Shown here piece by piece: positions 46,010 to 57,426 of a stretch of DNA of 64,000 nt (its first letter is position 1; every line of letters begins with the position of its first letter). Under the pieces are notes generated by a model. It saw nothing but the letters and a program-made list of their open reading frames with translations. It was not told the DNA's origin and did no database searches. The DNA lies in the NCBI RefSeq assembly GCF_008711285.1, contig NZ_VXDC01000001.1, positions 1-64,000 of the forward strand. Direction: 5' to 3'. Both the position numbers and the translations under genes were made by a program. This DNA is from Roseibium aquae. GTDB taxonomy: Bacteria; Pseudomonadota; Alphaproteobacteria; Rhizobiales; Stappiaceae.

Positions 46010-46048
46010 CTTGCAATTTGCAAGCAGAAGAAACCAGTCATTAACCAT
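46010..46048. promoter_or_regulatory. Palindrome and CtrA-like half-site upstream of the outer-membrane barrel gene
   Basis: CTTGCAA-T-TTGCAAG at 46010-46024 is a 7-1-7 palindrome. TTAACCAT at 46041-46048 matches the CtrA half-site seen in alphaproteobacteria, though an 8-mer can occur by chance. Both lie in the 229-base gap between the divergent kdsD and barrel genes. Confidence 0.35.
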
Positions 46049-46103
46049 AGGCTTGTATCCATTTGGCTTGACTGATCCATCCCCTACCCAGACCGGGAAA
46101 GTC

Positions 46104-47579
46104 ATGGCGCGTGCCTTTGCCCCACTTGCTGCATTGCTCTTTCTCTGTCAACCGGCAGAGGCTCAGAGTGTTGGTCCCGCGTTGCGCGGCACCATCACGG
46201 AACAAGAACCCGCTATGGATGTGGCTGCTGCCCGCGCCGACGATCTGAGCGTTCTTGGCGACCGGCCAAGCATTTTTCCTTCTGAGTTCAACCAAGGTCA
46301 ATCCAATGCCGCCACCGCCGAGACCGGGTCAACTGGCTTGGGCAGGGCCGGACGTGTTGAGCCTGTCACCCGGTTTTCTGATCGGATTGTGGCCGTTTCG
46401 GGGATATCCAACAATTCTGGCGGTGGATTGGATAACAACGTTTTCGGTGGCGATACCGAGTTCGACGCTGCCGAAGGGTTTCGCGTTGGCACATTCACGA
46501 TCTTTCCCGAATTCACGGTCAGCGGGGGATGGACGGACAACCGGTCGCAAACCGCAAATGGCGATTCTGGAAAATTGTACACGATCGCCCCCAACATCAC
46601 GGCACGTTCGGAGTGGGCGCGCCATCAGCTCGATTTCGCCTTGAGGGGCACCTATACGGGTTTCCCGGACGCCAACGATGATGACGATCCCAACCTCACG
46701 GTTTCCAGCAGCTTGCGGCTGGACCTCTCGGCGGCCACCAGCGCGACGGGCGACGTGTCCTATTCCTATTCCCGGGAAGACCGGTCCAGCGCGGAAAGTG
46801 CAAATGGCGCGAGCGACATTCACATCTTGTCCGGCTCCCTGTCTGCGACACGTGCGGCTGGCTTGCTTCGCCTGACTGGATCGGTTGGAGCGGACCGGAC
46901 CATTTACACCAACGATGACACTGGCTCTGCTACCGATACAAGTGCGCGCGACAACACGCTCTATTCAGCGGGCCTGCGTCTGCAAAGCAATGGGGGCGGG
47001 GTCCTGTCGCCATTTGCCGAAGCGGCCGCCTTGGCCCGCCGATTTGACCGAGACTGCACCGACGCGGCATGTGAGAACCGTGCATCCACAGGCTACGAAC
47101 TGCGCGGTGGAGCCGTCATTGACGCGGGTCCGAAGGTTGCTGGCGAAATCGCAGCGGGCTGGCGGGTAGAAAATCTGGAAGACAACCGTCTTGATCCATT
47201 GTCCGGCATGCTCATTGACGCGTCTTTGGTCTGGTCGCCTAGCCGCTTGACAACGGTGACCGCCGGTCTGGGGACGGACTTCGCGACAACGGATATCGAT
47301 GGTGCGAGTGGATCCATCATTTATTCCGGTGACTTGCGGCTTGCGCGCGGGTTTACCAGCCGGTTGGTTGGGGAGGTCGGCGTAGGCTACAGTTACCGCA
47401 CCTATCAGGGGGTCGCGATTGACGAGCGCACATTCACAGGCCTCGCGGGACTTACCTATGCGCTCACGAGCACGCTCGCGCTGACCGCCGACTATACTTA
47501 TCGCGATTTTGACAGCTCACAGGCGGGGGCGGACTATACCGAAAACAGGATCGAGGCCGGTATTCGTATTCGGCATTAA
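46104..47579 (+). CDS. Outer-membrane beta-barrel protein
   Basis: This 491-residue exported protein begins MARAFAPLAALLFLCQPAEA, a signal peptide of about 20 residues. After a polar region of about 100 residues, alternating hydrophobic/polar strands with many Tyr, Ser, Thr and Asp dominate (GTFTIFPEFTVSGGWTDNRS, GDVSYSYSREDRS, ADYTYRDFDSSQAGADYTENRIEAGIRIRH). The final strand is aromatic-poor but has a C-terminal RIRH. It resembles BBP2-type outer-membrane proteins associated with exopolysaccharide systems. ATG 46104 is chosen for the signal peptide and GGGAAAG. Substrate is unknown. Confidence 0.82.
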   Translation: MARAFAPLAALLFLCQPAEAQSVGPALRGTITEQEPAMDVAAARADDLSVLGDRPSIFPSEFNQGQSNAATAETGSTGLGRAGRVEPVTRFSDRIVAVSGISNNSGGGLDNNVFGGDTEFDAAEGFRVGTFTIFPEFTVSGGWTDNRSQTANGDSGKLYTIAPNITARSEWARHQLDFALRGTYTGFPDANDDDDPNLTVSSSLRLDLSAATSATGDVSYSYSREDRSSAESANGASDIHILSGSLSATRAAGLLRLTGSVGADRTIYTNDDTGSATDTSARDNTLYSAGLRLQSNGGGVLSPFAEAAALARRFDRDCTDAACENRASTGYELRGGAVIDAGPKVAGEIAAGWRVENLEDNRLDPLSGMLIDASLVWSPSRLTTVTAGLGTDFATTDIDGASGSIIYSGDLRLARGFTSRLVGEVGVGYSYRTYQGVAIDERTFTGLAGLTYALTSTLALTADYTYRDFDSSQAGADYTENRIEAGIRIRH

Positions 47580-47658
47580 CCTCTTGGTCACCATTTTGCC
47601 CGAGATCCATGGAAGGGGTAATGGGGCATGCAGGCGGCGGCACGAGGAGGCCTGGGAA

Positions 47659-48903
47659 ATGTTTGGTGGGCGGCACTTTAAGATTTCGAATGCGTTCCGG
47701 GCAGCGCTTGGCTGGGGCCGGGTTCTGCTGGCTGCCGGGGCCTTTGCCGCCTCCAGTGCGGCCGCGCAGGCGGATGCCGGTTTTGACCGGTTCATCGCGG
47801 ACTTCTGGCCGACCGCCCAAGCAGGCGGAGTGACAGCGCAGACATATCGCCACGTCTTTAACGGCATGGAGCCAGACAACGACACGGTGCGATTGATGAA
47901 CCGCCAGTCCGAGTTCGTGAAGCCAATTTGGGAGTATCTGGACACCGCCGTCTCTGAAACACGTGTCAATCGTGGCCGCGAACTGCTCGTGGAATATGCC
48001 GATGTGCTTCGCACCATCGAAGCCCGTTACGGCGTCGATCGGGAAGCGGTGCTCGCCATCTGGGGGATGGAGACCAACTACGGATCTTTCATGGGCCGTC
48101 ACAACGTGATCCAGGCGTTGGCGACATTGGCTTATGCTGCACCTCGGCGGCAGGAATTTTGGCGGCAGGAACTTGTGAAGGCGCTGTTGATCGTCCAGGG
48201 CGGTCATGTGCGCTTTGAGGACATGGAAGGGTCATGGGCTGGCGCAATGGGGCATACCCAGTTCATGCCGACCAGTTGGAAAGCCTATTCCGCCGATTAC
48301 AACGGCGACGGCCGCCGCGATATCTGGACCTCCATTCCCGATGCCCTGGCATCCACCGCCCTCTATTTGCAAAAGCATGGATGGCAAACCGGCAGGACCT
48401 GGGGCTACGAGATCAAGGTGCCGGCCAATTTCGATTTCACCATTGCAGATGACGATACCGAGATGACACTGGAGCAGTGGACTCGCCTCGGTGTGCGGCG
48501 GGCCAATGGTGCTGCATTTCCGCGGCCTTCGGACAAGGCCATTCTCGTCATGCCGGCAGGTGCGGCTGGGCCGAAATTCCTGATGTTGCGGAATTTTTAC
48601 GTTATCAAACGCTACAACAACGCCACGGCCTATGCGCTTGCCGTTGGACATCTTGCTGACCGGATCATCGGCGGCGGCCCTCTGGCGGGCGACTGGTCGC
48701 GGGAATACCTGCCACTGAAGCGATCCGAAGTCGCCGAACTGCAATCCTATCTGAACCAAAAAGGGTTCCATGTGGGCACGGTTGATGGGCGGATCGGACC
48801 GGCCACCCGGCGTGGCATCCGAGCCTATCAACAGTCCCGGGGCCTTGTCCCTGACGGATACGCCTCGGTGGTTTTGCTGGCGAAAATCAAGCTGGACAGT
48901 TAA
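47659..48903 (+). CDS. Lytic murein transglycosylase (MltB-like) with peptidoglycan-binding domain
   Basis: This 414-residue periplasmic enzyme cleaves the glycan strands of peptidoglycan. The chosen ATG at 47659 follows GGAGG by eight bases and is succeeded by a signal peptide ending SSAAAQA. The catalytic glutamate is E138 in LAIWGMETNYGSFMG. Other marks are MEGSWAGAMGHTQFMPTSWKAY, DYNGDGRRDIW and HGWQTGRTWGYE. The C-terminal domain (about 350-410, AELQSYLNQKGFHVGTVDGRIGPATRRGIRAYQ) binds peptidoglycan. It is co-oriented with the SGNH-like gene 33 bases downstream. Confidence 0.94.
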   Translation: MFGGRHFKISNAFRAALGWGRVLLAAGAFAASSAAAQADAGFDRFIADFWPTAQAGGVTAQTYRHVFNGMEPDNDTVRLMNRQSEFVKPIWEYLDTAVSETRVNRGRELLVEYADVLRTIEARYGVDREAVLAIWGMETNYGSFMGRHNVIQALATLAYAAPRRQEFWRQELVKALLIVQGGHVRFEDMEGSWAGAMGHTQFMPTSWKAYSADYNGDGRRDIWTSIPDALASTALYLQKHGWQTGRTWGYEIKVPANFDFTIADDDTEMTLEQWTRLGVRRANGAAFPRPSDKAILVMPAGAAGPKFLMLRNFYVIKRYNNATAYALAVGHLADRIIGGGPLAGDWSREYLPLKRSEVAELQSYLNQKGFHVGTVDGRIGPATRRGIRAYQQSRGLVPDGYASVVLLAKIKLDS

Positions 48904-48936
48904 TCTCCCGCCATGACGGCTGAGCCGGGGAGATGA

Positions 48937-50121
48937 ATGGACATGCTTTTAGCGCGGTCCTTGATCGTGTTTAACGTTTCAAAGCCTGGTATCGTGCTGT
49001 GCTTGGTCATGTGTATTGGGCTTACCTTGTTGTGGGCCCAAGAGTCCCTCCACGCTCAGAGCGTCCAAGCTCCCATCCAGCTGGCCCAGAGCGAAAACCA
49101 AGGCTTTAATCCGTTTCGCGCTCTTGGCCGGATCTTCCGCAATGATCGCGAGTCCGAGCGTGAGCGGTCGCGTTCGAATGCTCCTAGACAGAACCGGCAG
49201 CCCGCCGTCCCGCAAGCTCCAGTGCTAGTGGAGGAGCCGAAAGACCCGGACGCGGGCGTAATTTTGGTTGTGGGCGACCGGATGGCGCGCGGTGTTGCGG
49301 ATGGTTTGCGGCACGCTCTGGCCAAGCAACCAATGGCCCGGGTGGAAGAAATCACCCGGGACGACATGGGTCTTGCGGGCGACACCGCCCCGGATTGGCC
49401 GCAGCTTGTCCTGTCAAAGGTTCGTGGGGCCAATGTGGAGGCTGTGGTCGTGATGCTCGGCCGGCACGATCTGAGCAAAACTTTTCCCGCCGAGCCACCG
49501 ACCGAGTTCATGACCGACGCTTGGCAACGGACCTATCGGGACAAGGTCGATGCCCTGGTCAGGGCGGTCCGACGCGAACGTCTGCCAATTGTCTGGGTTG
49601 GTTTGCCGCCAACCAATACCCAGCTCATGAATGCTGATTTCACGACGCTCAACGGCATCTTCAAGGATGCGAATATTGAGCGCCGGGCCCGGTTTATCGA
49701 TATCTGGGATATCTTTTTATCCGATGCTGGCGAGTATACGTCTTTTGGTCCCGATGTTGATGGAACCAACCGCCGTCTCCGAACGTCGGACAGGATCGGC
49801 TTTACTTGGGCGGGGCATCAGAAGATCGCGTTCTTCGTGGAGCGCGAGTTGATACGCCTTCTCGGCGGCTTTGGCGGATTGGTTTTTGAAGGCGTGGACG
49901 ACGACCCGAACTTCATGGTGCTGACCGGCCGTACAACCTCCCCGGAAGCTGAACTTCTGGGAGGCGATGCACGCATGCCTGAACCTGACACCAACTCGCA
50001 GACATACAGATTTCTCGTCCTAGGGGAGCCAATAGCAGCGGTTCCCGGACGTGTGGATAGTCCCCTATTGGCCGTCCGGCCCGGGTCGAGCCAGACGGCT
50101 GGGGCGCCGAGCGGGTCCTGA
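48937..50121 (+). CDS. DUF459/SGNH-fold exported protein lacking the catalytic residues
   Basis: This 394-residue protein has an N-terminal hydrophobic segment (PGIVLCLVMCIGLTLLWA) that could be a signal peptide or anchor. A basic, proline-rich linker precedes the SGNH-like core from about 107. Block I reads VVGDRMARGVADGL, with R115 where the nucleophilic serine would be. Block III reads MLGRHDLS, with H177 in place of the asparagine. The C-terminal DxxHF-like block reads SDRIGFTWAGHQKIAFF without the usual His. Thus it is probably not an esterase and may bind glycan or act as a scaffold. It follows a transglycosylase gene by 33 bases. Confidence 0.85.
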   Translation: MDMLLARSLIVFNVSKPGIVLCLVMCIGLTLLWAQESLHAQSVQAPIQLAQSENQGFNPFRALGRIFRNDRESERERSRSNAPRQNRQPAVPQAPVLVEEPKDPDAGVILVVGDRMARGVADGLRHALAKQPMARVEEITRDDMGLAGDTAPDWPQLVLSKVRGANVEAVVVMLGRHDLSKTFPAEPPTEFMTDAWQRTYRDKVDALVRAVRRERLPIVWVGLPPTNTQLMNADFTTLNGIFKDANIERRARFIDIWDIFLSDAGEYTSFGPDVDGTNRRLRTSDRIGFTWAGHQKIAFFVERELIRLLGGFGGLVFEGVDDDPNFMVLTGRTTSPEAELLGGDARMPEPDTNSQTYRFLVLGEPIAAVPGRVDSPLLAVRPGSSQTAGAPSGS

Positions 50122-50126
50122 TCGAG

Positions 50127-50148
50127 AACCCGGGGGACTGACCGGGTT
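50127..50148 (+). terminator. Hairpin between convergent SGNH-like and gltD genes
   Basis: AACCCGG and CCGGGTT form a seven-pair stem around an eight-base loop, followed by CATTTGTT. It lies in the 43-base gap between the two convergent stops and is likely to stop transcription from the plus strand. Confidence 0.55.
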
Positions 50149-50164
50149 CATTTGTTGATATCAA

Positions 50165-51595
50165 TCAGCGTGGCAAATCGCTGGATCCCGTAAGGTATTC
50201 ATCGACCGAGCGCGCTGCCTGCCGCCCTTCGCGGATAGCCCACACGACAAGCGACTGGCCCCTTCGCACATCGCCTGCTGCGAAGATTTTATCGATGCTT
50301 GTTTTATAGTCTTCGGTGTTGGCCTTGACGTTGGTGCGGCCGTCCAGCTCAAGGCGTTCGTTTGCCTGTGCAATGAACGTATCGAGGGCGGGTCCGGAAA
50401 ACCCAATGGCCGCCAGCACCAGATCAGCCCGCAAGACAAACTCCGTTCCCGGGATCGGTTTGCGGCTCTCATCCACCCGGGCGCATTTCACGCCCGTGAC
50501 GTGGCCGTCTTCGCCGACAAGGCCGAGGGTCGCCGCGGCAAATTCCCGCTCAGCGCCTTCGGCCTGGGACGAGGAGGTGCGGAACTTCGTCGGCCAGTAC
50601 GGCCAGATCGCAAGCTTGTCTTCCTTCATCGGCGGGATCGGACGGATGTCCAACTGGGTAACGGACAGGGCGCCTTGCCGGAAGGCCGTGCCCACGCAGT
50701 CCGAGGCGGTGTCGCCGCCGCCGATGACGACAACATGCTTGCCTGCGGCCCAAATCGGCGCTTCGGGCCTTTCCGGTTCGCCCCCGACGCGCCTGTTCTG
50801 CTGGACCAGATAGTCCATGGCCCAGTGACAACCGTCGAGTTCCATGCCTTCGACCCCGGGGTCACGCGGGCGCTCGGCTCCGGCGCACAGGATCACCGCG
50901 TCATGCCGCTCGGCAAGCTCGTCGAGCGAGGTGTCGACGCCAATGTTCACATTGTAGTGGAAGGTCACTCCTTCCGCTTCCATCTGTGCGACACGGCGGT
51001 CGATGTGATATTTTTCCATCTTGAAGTCGGGAATGCCGTAGCGCAAAAGGCCGCCCGCTTTCGGTTCCCGTTCATAGACGTGAACCGTATGCCCGGCACG
51101 GGCCAGCTGCTGCGCGGCGGCCATCCCGGCCGGACCGGATCCCACGATCGCGACCGCTTTGCCGGTTTTGCGCATCGCCGGTTGGGGCACAATCCAGCCT
51201 TCTTCGAAGCCCTTGTCGGCGATGGCCTGTTCGATGCTCTTGATGTTGACCGGCACATCTTCGAGGTTGAGGGTACAGGCCTCTTCGCACGGCGCGGGGC
51301 AGATCCGTCCGGTGAACTCCGGGAAGTTGTTTGTCGAATGCAAGTTCTGCAGCGCAATGTCCCAGTCACCGCGATAAACGAGGTCGTTCCAGTCCGGTAT
51401 TTGGTTGTTGACCGGACAGCCCGTGGGGCCATGACAGAACGGAATGCCACAATCCATGCAGCGGGCTGCCTGATTTGCGATCTCGCCGTCGTTCAACGGA
51501 ATGGTGAATTCACGGAAATGGCGAATGCGATCGGAAGCAGGCTGATACTTTTGTTCCTGCCGGTCGATCTCTAGAAATCCGGTGACCTTGCCCAA
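50165..51595 (-). CDS. gltD: Glutamate synthase small subunit
   Basis: This protein of about 476 residues is the NADPH-oxidising beta subunit that feeds electrons to GltB in ammonia assimilation. N-terminal cysteines for Fe-S clusters occur in [21 protein letters not shown] and [24 protein letters not shown] binding is in [25 protein letters not shown], and NADPH binding is in [16 protein letters not shown]. The start is TTG at 51595, giving [13 protein letters not shown]; it is preceded by a strong AGGAGGG, while an earlier TTG overlaps that site. It lies 84 bases downstream of gltB. Confidence 0.95.
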   Translation of the reverse strand: MGKVTGFLEIDRQEQKYQPASDRIRHFREFTIPLNDGEIANQAARCMDCGIPFCHGPTGCPVNNQIPDWNDLVYRGDWDIALQNLHSTNNFPEFTGRICPAPCEEACTLNLEDVPVNIKSIEQAIADKGFEEGWIVPQPAMRKTGKAVAIVGSGPAGMAAAQQLARAGHTVHVYEREPKAGGLLRYGIPDFKMEKYHIDRRVAQMEAEGVTFHYNVNIGVDTSLDELAERHDAVILCAGAERPRDPGVEGMELDGCHWAMDYLVQQNRRVGGEPERPEAPIWAAGKHVVVIGGGDTASDCVGTAFRQGALSVTQLDIRPIPPMKEDKLAIWPYWPTKFRTSSSQAEGAEREFAAATLGLVGEDGHVTGVKCARVDESRKPIPGTEFVLRADLVLAAIGFSGPALDTFIAQANERLELDGRTNVKANTEDYKTSIDKIFAAGDVRRGQSLVVWAIREGRQAARSVDEYLTGSSDLPR

Positions 51596-51679
51596 GGTAA
51601 CCCTCCTCAAACGTCAATTGTTTCCCTTGCGGCTGCCATCCGGCCCGAAAGAGCCGGAGAGCCACCCTTCATGATGCTG

Positions 51680-54600
51680 TTACTCGGCCGCAACCATGCC
51701 CATGCGCTGTTCTTCCATTTCGCGAAGGGCACGGCGGTATTCCAACGGCATGACTTTCACGAACTTTGGACGGTATGTTGTCCATTCATCCAGAATGGTT
51801 TGAGCCCGCGAAGAGCCTGTGTGCTCGATGTGCTTGGTCAGCAACTGGCGCAAGCGCTCGTCATCGTGGCGTGTCATGTCGCCCGACACATCGACGCGGC
51901 CTTTGTGCTCAATGTCGCCGCCATGATGGTGCAGCTTCTCAAGCAGATCGTCTTCTTCCGTGACCGGCTCCAGATCAACCATCGCAAGATTGCAGCGCGA
52001 CCCGAAGGTGCCGTCCATATCCAGAACATAAGCGATGCCGCCCGACATGCCAGCCGCAAAATTTCTGCCGGTCTGACCAATCACGACGACAACGCCGCCT
52101 GTCATGTACTCGCAGCCGTGGTCTCCGACGCCTTCGACCACCGCGACGGCACCTGAATTTCGAACGGCGAAACGCTCGCCGGCCACGCCACGGAAATAGC
52201 ATTCGCCGGTGGTTGCGCCATAGAGAACCGTGTTCCCGACAATGATGCTGTCCTCGGCAATGATGCGCGTGTTTTCAGGGGGGCGGACGATAATCCGGCC
52301 GCCTGAGAGCCCCTTGCCGACATAGTCGTTGGCATCACCGACAAGTCGCAGAGTGACGCCTTTTGCTGCAAAAGCGCCAAAGGCCTGTCCCGCTGTTCCC
52401 GACAGGTTCACCTGCAAGGTGTTATCGGGGAGCCCTTTGTTGCCATAACGTTTTGCAATCTCACCCGACAGCATAGCCCCAACGGACCGGTCAACGGACG
52501 AGATCGTTTCCTCGATAACCGTCGGTTCCCGGTTTTCAAGGGCAGGCCCTGCCGCGGCGATCAGCCGCCGGTCCAGAATGTCGTCAATCGGATGTTGCTG
52601 GGTTTCGGTCCAGCGGATGGCGTTAGCAGGGGCATCCGGTTTGAAGAAGATCCGGCTGAAATCCAAGCCTTGCGCCTTCCAATGGCGGATCGCCGCATTC
52701 TTGTCCAGAAACTCGGAACGCCCGACCAACTCCTCCAGTTTCGCGACCCCCAGTTCAGCCATCATTTCGCGGACCTCTTCGGCAACGAAGAAGAAGAAGT
52801 TGATGACGTGCTCGGGTGTTCCCTTGAACCGTTTGCGCAGCACCGGGTCCTGCGTCGCGATTCCGACCGGGCAGGTGTTGAGGTGGCACTTGCGCATCAT
52901 CAAGCAGCCGGCCGCGATGAGCGGGGCAGTTGAGAAGCCGAATTCATCGGCTCCCAGGAGCGCGCCCACCAAGACGTCCCGGCCAGTCCGCAGGCCGCCG
53001 TCGACCTGAAGGCAAACGCGGGAACGCAGTCCATTCAGGACCAGGGTCTGCTGTGTTTCGGCCAAACCGATTTCCCAGGGAGAGCCGGCGTGCTTGATTG
53101 AAGTCAGCGGGGAGGCGCCCGTTCCCCCGTCATACCCGGAAATGGTGATATGATCTGCCCGGGCCTTCGCCACACCAGCCGCGACGGTCCCCACGCCCAC
53201 CTCAGACACCAGTTTGACCGAGATATCGGCCGCCGGGTTGACGTTCTTCAAATCGTAGATCAGCTGAGCGAGATCCTCGATCGAATAGATGTCGTGGTGC
53301 GGGGGCGGAGAGATCAGACCGACCCCTGGTGTCGAATGACGCACTTTCGCGATGACCGCATCCACCTTGTGGCCGGGCAGCTGACCGCCTTCACCCGGTT
53401 TTGCGCCTTGTGCCACCTTGATCTGTATCATGTCCGAATTGACCAGATACTCCGTGGTCACCCCGAAACGGCCCGACGCCACTTGTTTGATTGCGGAACG
53501 CTGCGGGTTCATCGAGCCATCGGGAAGCGGATTGAAGCGCTCAGGCTCCTCTCCGCCTTCGCCGGTGTTGGACTTTCCGCCGATCCGGTTCATGGCAACG
53601 GCAAGCGTCGCATGTGCTTCCTTGGAGATCGAGCCAAAGGACATGGCGCCGGTAACGAAGCGCTTGACGATGTCTGCTGCGGGTTCGACGTCGCCAATGT
53701 CGATCGGTTTGCGACCCAGTTCTTCGGCCGTTTTGATCCTGAAAAGCCCGCGAATGGCGTAGCGTCCGCTCTCCTCATTCACAGCTTTCGCAAAATCCCG
53801 ATACTTCTCGGGAAGGTTTGAGCGAACGGCGTGTTGGAGATATGCAATGCTGTCCGGTGTCCACATGTGGCTTTCGCCCCGGGTCCGGTACGCATACTCG
53901 CCCCCGACCTCCAGGGACCGGCGCATGACTTCGTAATCTCCGAAAGCGGCAGCGTGCCGACTGACCGTTTCCTTGGCCACTTCGGCAAGCCCGATGCCCT
54001 CGATCATCGTCGCGGTGCCGAAGAAGTATTTGTCGACAAAAGCGCTTGAGAGACCGACGGCATCGAAGATTTGGGCGCCGCAATAGGATTGATAGGTCGA
54101 AATGCCCATTTTGGACATAACCTTCAATATACCCTTGTCGATCGACTTGATATAGCGGTGCACGACCTCATCGGCGTCCACTTCCTCCGGGAAGTCCATC
54201 TCCATATGCATCGACAACAGCGTTTCGAAGGCAAGATACGGGTTGATGGCTTCGGCGCCGTATCCCGCCAGCACGCAGAAGTGATGGACTTCACGGGCTT
54301 CACCCGTTTCCACGACAAGTCCAACCGAGGTGCGTAGGCCCTTCCGGATCAGGTGGTGGTGGACCGCAGCCGTCGCAAGCAAGGCCGGTATCGCGATCCG
54401 TGTCCGCGAAATCAGCCGGTCGGAGAGGATGATGATATTGTTGCCGTCATGGACCGCTTTTTCCGCGCGGTCGCACAGTTCCGTCAGGGCCTTTTCCATC
54501 CCCTCAGCGCCTCTGTCCGCCGCATAGGAAATATCCAGCGTTTTCGCCGCGAACTGGTTATCCGCGATATCGCCAATGGCGCGGATTTTTTCCAGATCCT

Positions 54601-56413
54601 CGTTTGTCAAAATGGGCTGACGCACTTCCAGCCGCTTGGAGGTCGAGGCCCCCTTCAGATCAAAGATATTCGGGCGCGGCCCGATGAAGGACACCAGGCT
54701 CATGACCAGTTCTTCGCGGATCGGATCGATTGGCGGGTTGGTGACCTGAGCGAAGTTTTGCTTGAAATAGGTGTAAAGCAGCTTTGACTTGTCCGAGAGC
54801 GCTGAAATCGGCGTATCGGTGCCCATGGAACCGATGGCTTCCTGGCCGATGGTTGCCATGGGCTGCATCAGCAGCTTGATGTCTTCCTCTGTGTAGCCGA
54901 AGGCTTGCTGGCGATCGAGCAGGCTTTCCCCCGCAACGGGCGCGCGCATGCGGACTGGCGGCATGTCTTCCAGAACGATCTGCGATCGGTGCAGCCAATC
55001 CTTGTAAGGGTTGGCTGTCGAGAGCTGGCGCTTGATCTCGTCGTCCGAGATGATGCGGCCCTCATCAAGATCGATCAAGAGCATGCGGCCCGGCTGAAGC
55101 CGCCATTTGCGCACGATCTTTTCTTCCTCGACCGGAAGAACGCCGACCTCGGAAGACATGATTACGAAATCATCTTCGGTTACAATGTAGCGGGCCGGGC
55201 GCAAACCGTTCCGGTCCAGGGTCGCGCCAATTTGGCGGCCATCGGTGAAGGCCACCGCAGCCGGACCATCCCATGGCTCCATCAGGGCTGCATGATATTC
55301 GTAGAACGCACGCCGGTTGTCGTCCATCAGCGGGTTCCCCGCCCATGCTTCCGGGATCAGCATCATGGCGGCATGAGCGAGTGAATAGCCGCCCATGGTG
55401 AGGAATTCGAGCGCGTTGTCGAAACACGCCGTGTCCGATTGCCCCTCATAGGAGATCGGCCAGAGTTTGGAGATATCGTCGCCCAGCAATGCCGACGACA
55501 CTGAAGCCTGACGTGCGGCCATCCAGTTCACATTGCCGCGCAGCGTGTTGATCTCGCCGTTGTGGGCGACCATCCGGTAGGGGTGGGACAGGTCCCAGGA
55601 CGGGAAGGTATTTGTCGAAAAGCGCTGGTGAACGAGAGCCAGGGCTGAGGTGAACCGCTCATCGCGCAAGTCGGCATAATAAGCGCCGAGCTGATAGGCG
55701 AGGAACATGCCCTTGTAGACAACGGTCCGGCTGGACAGCGAAACGATGTAAAAGCCATGTTTGACGGCGTCAGTCTCGGCCCGAACGGTGTTTGAAATCA
55801 CCTTACGCAGGACATAGAGGCGGCGTTCGAACTCATCCTGGTTTTCACCGGTCTTCCGCGCGATGAAGACCTGCTTCGACACGGGCTCCGTCGCGGCGAT
55901 GTCCGGCGCCTTGGAGAGGCTGGAATTGTCAACAGGGACGGTCCGCCAGCCGATCAGTTCCTGACCTTCGGCCGCGATAACCCGCTCGACGATCTCCTCG
56001 CACTTCGCCCGCAGCGTGCCGTCTTGCGGCAGAAAAAGGAAGCCGACCCCGTAGGCGCCGGTATCCGGCAGAACGGTCCCCGCGGTTTCGAGCTCCGCCG
56101 CGAAAAAGCTATGGGGGATTTGAACGAGCATGCCAGCACCGTCGCCCATCAAGGGGTCAGCCCCGACCGCGCCGCGATGGGTCAGGTTTTCGAGAACCTG
56201 CAGGCCATCCTCCACCACCTTGTGGGACTTCTCGCCCTTCATATGGGCGACAAATCCCACGCCGCATGCGTCATGTTCACGGGACGGAGTGTAGAGCCCT
56301 TTCTCAGCAGCCAGGTCCAGCCGTTTACGCAACGCGGTCGGTTCTGCCGTTTTCGTTGCGGTTTCTGCGGTGGCTTGCATGGCTGTGCTGCCCGTCAGCT
56401 CGTGTCTCGTCAT
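51680..56413 (-). CDS. gltB: Glutamate synthase large subunit
   Basis: This 1577-residue alpha subunit makes two glutamates from glutamine and 2-oxoglutarate. The N-terminal amidotransferase starts at C50 ([15 protein letters not shown]) after a propeptide of about 49 residues. The FMN-binding synthase domain has [19 protein letters not shown] and [12 protein letters not shown], and the 3Fe-4S cysteines are in [19 protein letters not shown]. The C-terminal beta-helix domain begins near 1260 with [10 protein letters not shown] and continues with [32 protein letters not shown] 56413 has GAGGG six bases upstream; the longer open frame is not supported. It is divergent from the bufferin operon. 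Confidence 0.96.
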   Translation of the reverse strand: MTRHELTGSTAMQATAETATKTAEPTALRKRLDLAAEKGLYTPSREHDACGVGFVAHMKGEKSHKVVEDGLQVLENLTHRGAVGADPLMGDGAGMLVQIPHSFFAAELETAGTVLPDTGAYGVGFLFLPQDGTLRAKCEEIVERVIAAEGQELIGWRTVPVDNSSLSKAPDIAATEPVSKQVFIARKTGENQDEFERRLYVLRKVISNTVRAETDAVKHGFYIVSLSSRTVVYKGMFLAYQLGAYYADLRDERFTSALALVHQRFSTNTFPSWDLSHPYRMVAHNGEINTLRGNVNWMAARQASVSSALLGDDISKLWPISYEGQSDTACFDNALEFLTMGGYSLAHAAMMLIPEAWAGNPLMDDNRRAFYEYHAALMEPWDGPAAVAFTDGRQIGATLDRNGLRPARYIVTEDDFVIMSSEVGVLPVEEEKIVRKWRLQPGRMLLIDLDEGRIISDDEIKRQLSTANPYKDWLHRSQIVLEDMPPVRMRAPVAGESLLDRQQAFGYTEEDIKLLMQPMATIGQEAIGSMGTDTPISALSDKSKLLYTYFKQNFAQVTNPPIDPIREELVMSLVSFIGPRPNIFDLKGASTSKRLEVRQPILTNEDLEKIRAIGDIADNQFAAKTLDISYAADRGAEGMEKALTELCDRAEKAVHDGNNIIILSDRLISRTRIAIPALLATAAVHHHLIRKGLRTSVGLVVETGEAREVHHFCVLAGYGAEAINPYLAFETLLSMHMEMDFPEEVDADEVVHRYIKSIDKGILKVMSKMGISTYQSYCGAQIFDAVGLSSAFVDKYFFGTATMIEGIGLAEVAKETVSRHAAAFGDYEVMRRSLEVGGEYAYRTRGESHMWTPDSIAYLQHAVRSNLPEKYRDFAKAVNEESGRYAIRGLFRIKTAEELGRKPIDIGDVEPAADIVKRFVTGAMSFGSISKEAHATLAVAMNRIGGKSNTGEGGEEPERFNPLPDGSMNPQRSAIKQVASGRFGVTTEYLVNSDMIQIKVAQGAKPGEGGQLPGHKVDAVIAKVRHSTPGVGLISPPPHHDIYSIEDLAQLIYDLKNVNPAADISVKLVSEVGVGTVAAGVAKARADHITISGYDGGTGASPLTSIKHAGSPWEIGLAETQQTLVLNGLRSRVCLQVDGGLRTGRDVLVGALLGADEFGFSTAPLIAAGCLMMRKCHLNTCPVGIATQDPVLRKRFKGTPEHVINFFFFVAEEVREMMAELGVAKLEELVGRSEFLDKNAAIRHWKAQGLDFSRIFFKPDAPANAIRWTETQQHPIDDILDRRLIAAAGPALENREPTVIEETISSVDRSVGAMLSGEIAKRYGNKGLPDNTLQVNLSGTAGQAFGAFAAKGVTLRLVGDANDYVGKGLSGGRIIVRPPENTRIIAEDSIIVGNTVLYGATTGECYFRGVAGERFAVRNSGAVAVVEGVGDHGCEYMTGGVVVVIGQTGRNFAAGMSGGIAYVLDMDGTFGSRCNLAMVDLEPVTEEDDLLEKLHHHGGDIEHKGRVDVSGDMTRHDDERLRQLLTKHIEHTGSSRAQTILDEWTTYRPKFVKVMPLEYRRALREMEEQRMGMVAAE

Positions 56414-57327
<914 letters not shown>

Positions 57328-57366
57328 TGGTGTTTTCGATCTGATACCGGCCGAGACGCCTGATTT

Positions 57367-57387
57367 CCGCCCGGGTTGCCCGGGCGG
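57367..57387 (+). terminator. Perfect hairpin between bufA and bufB
   Basis: CCGCCCGGG pairs with CCCGGGCGG around a TTG loop, a 9-bp all-GC stem. No T-run follows (CCGATCTCG), so it is more likely an attenuator or an mRNA 3'-end stabiliser that makes precursor message exceed enzyme message. Confidence 0.7.
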
Positions 57388-57426
57388 CCGCCGATCTCGA
57401 AACGGAACCGAGGAACAGCGATTTTC

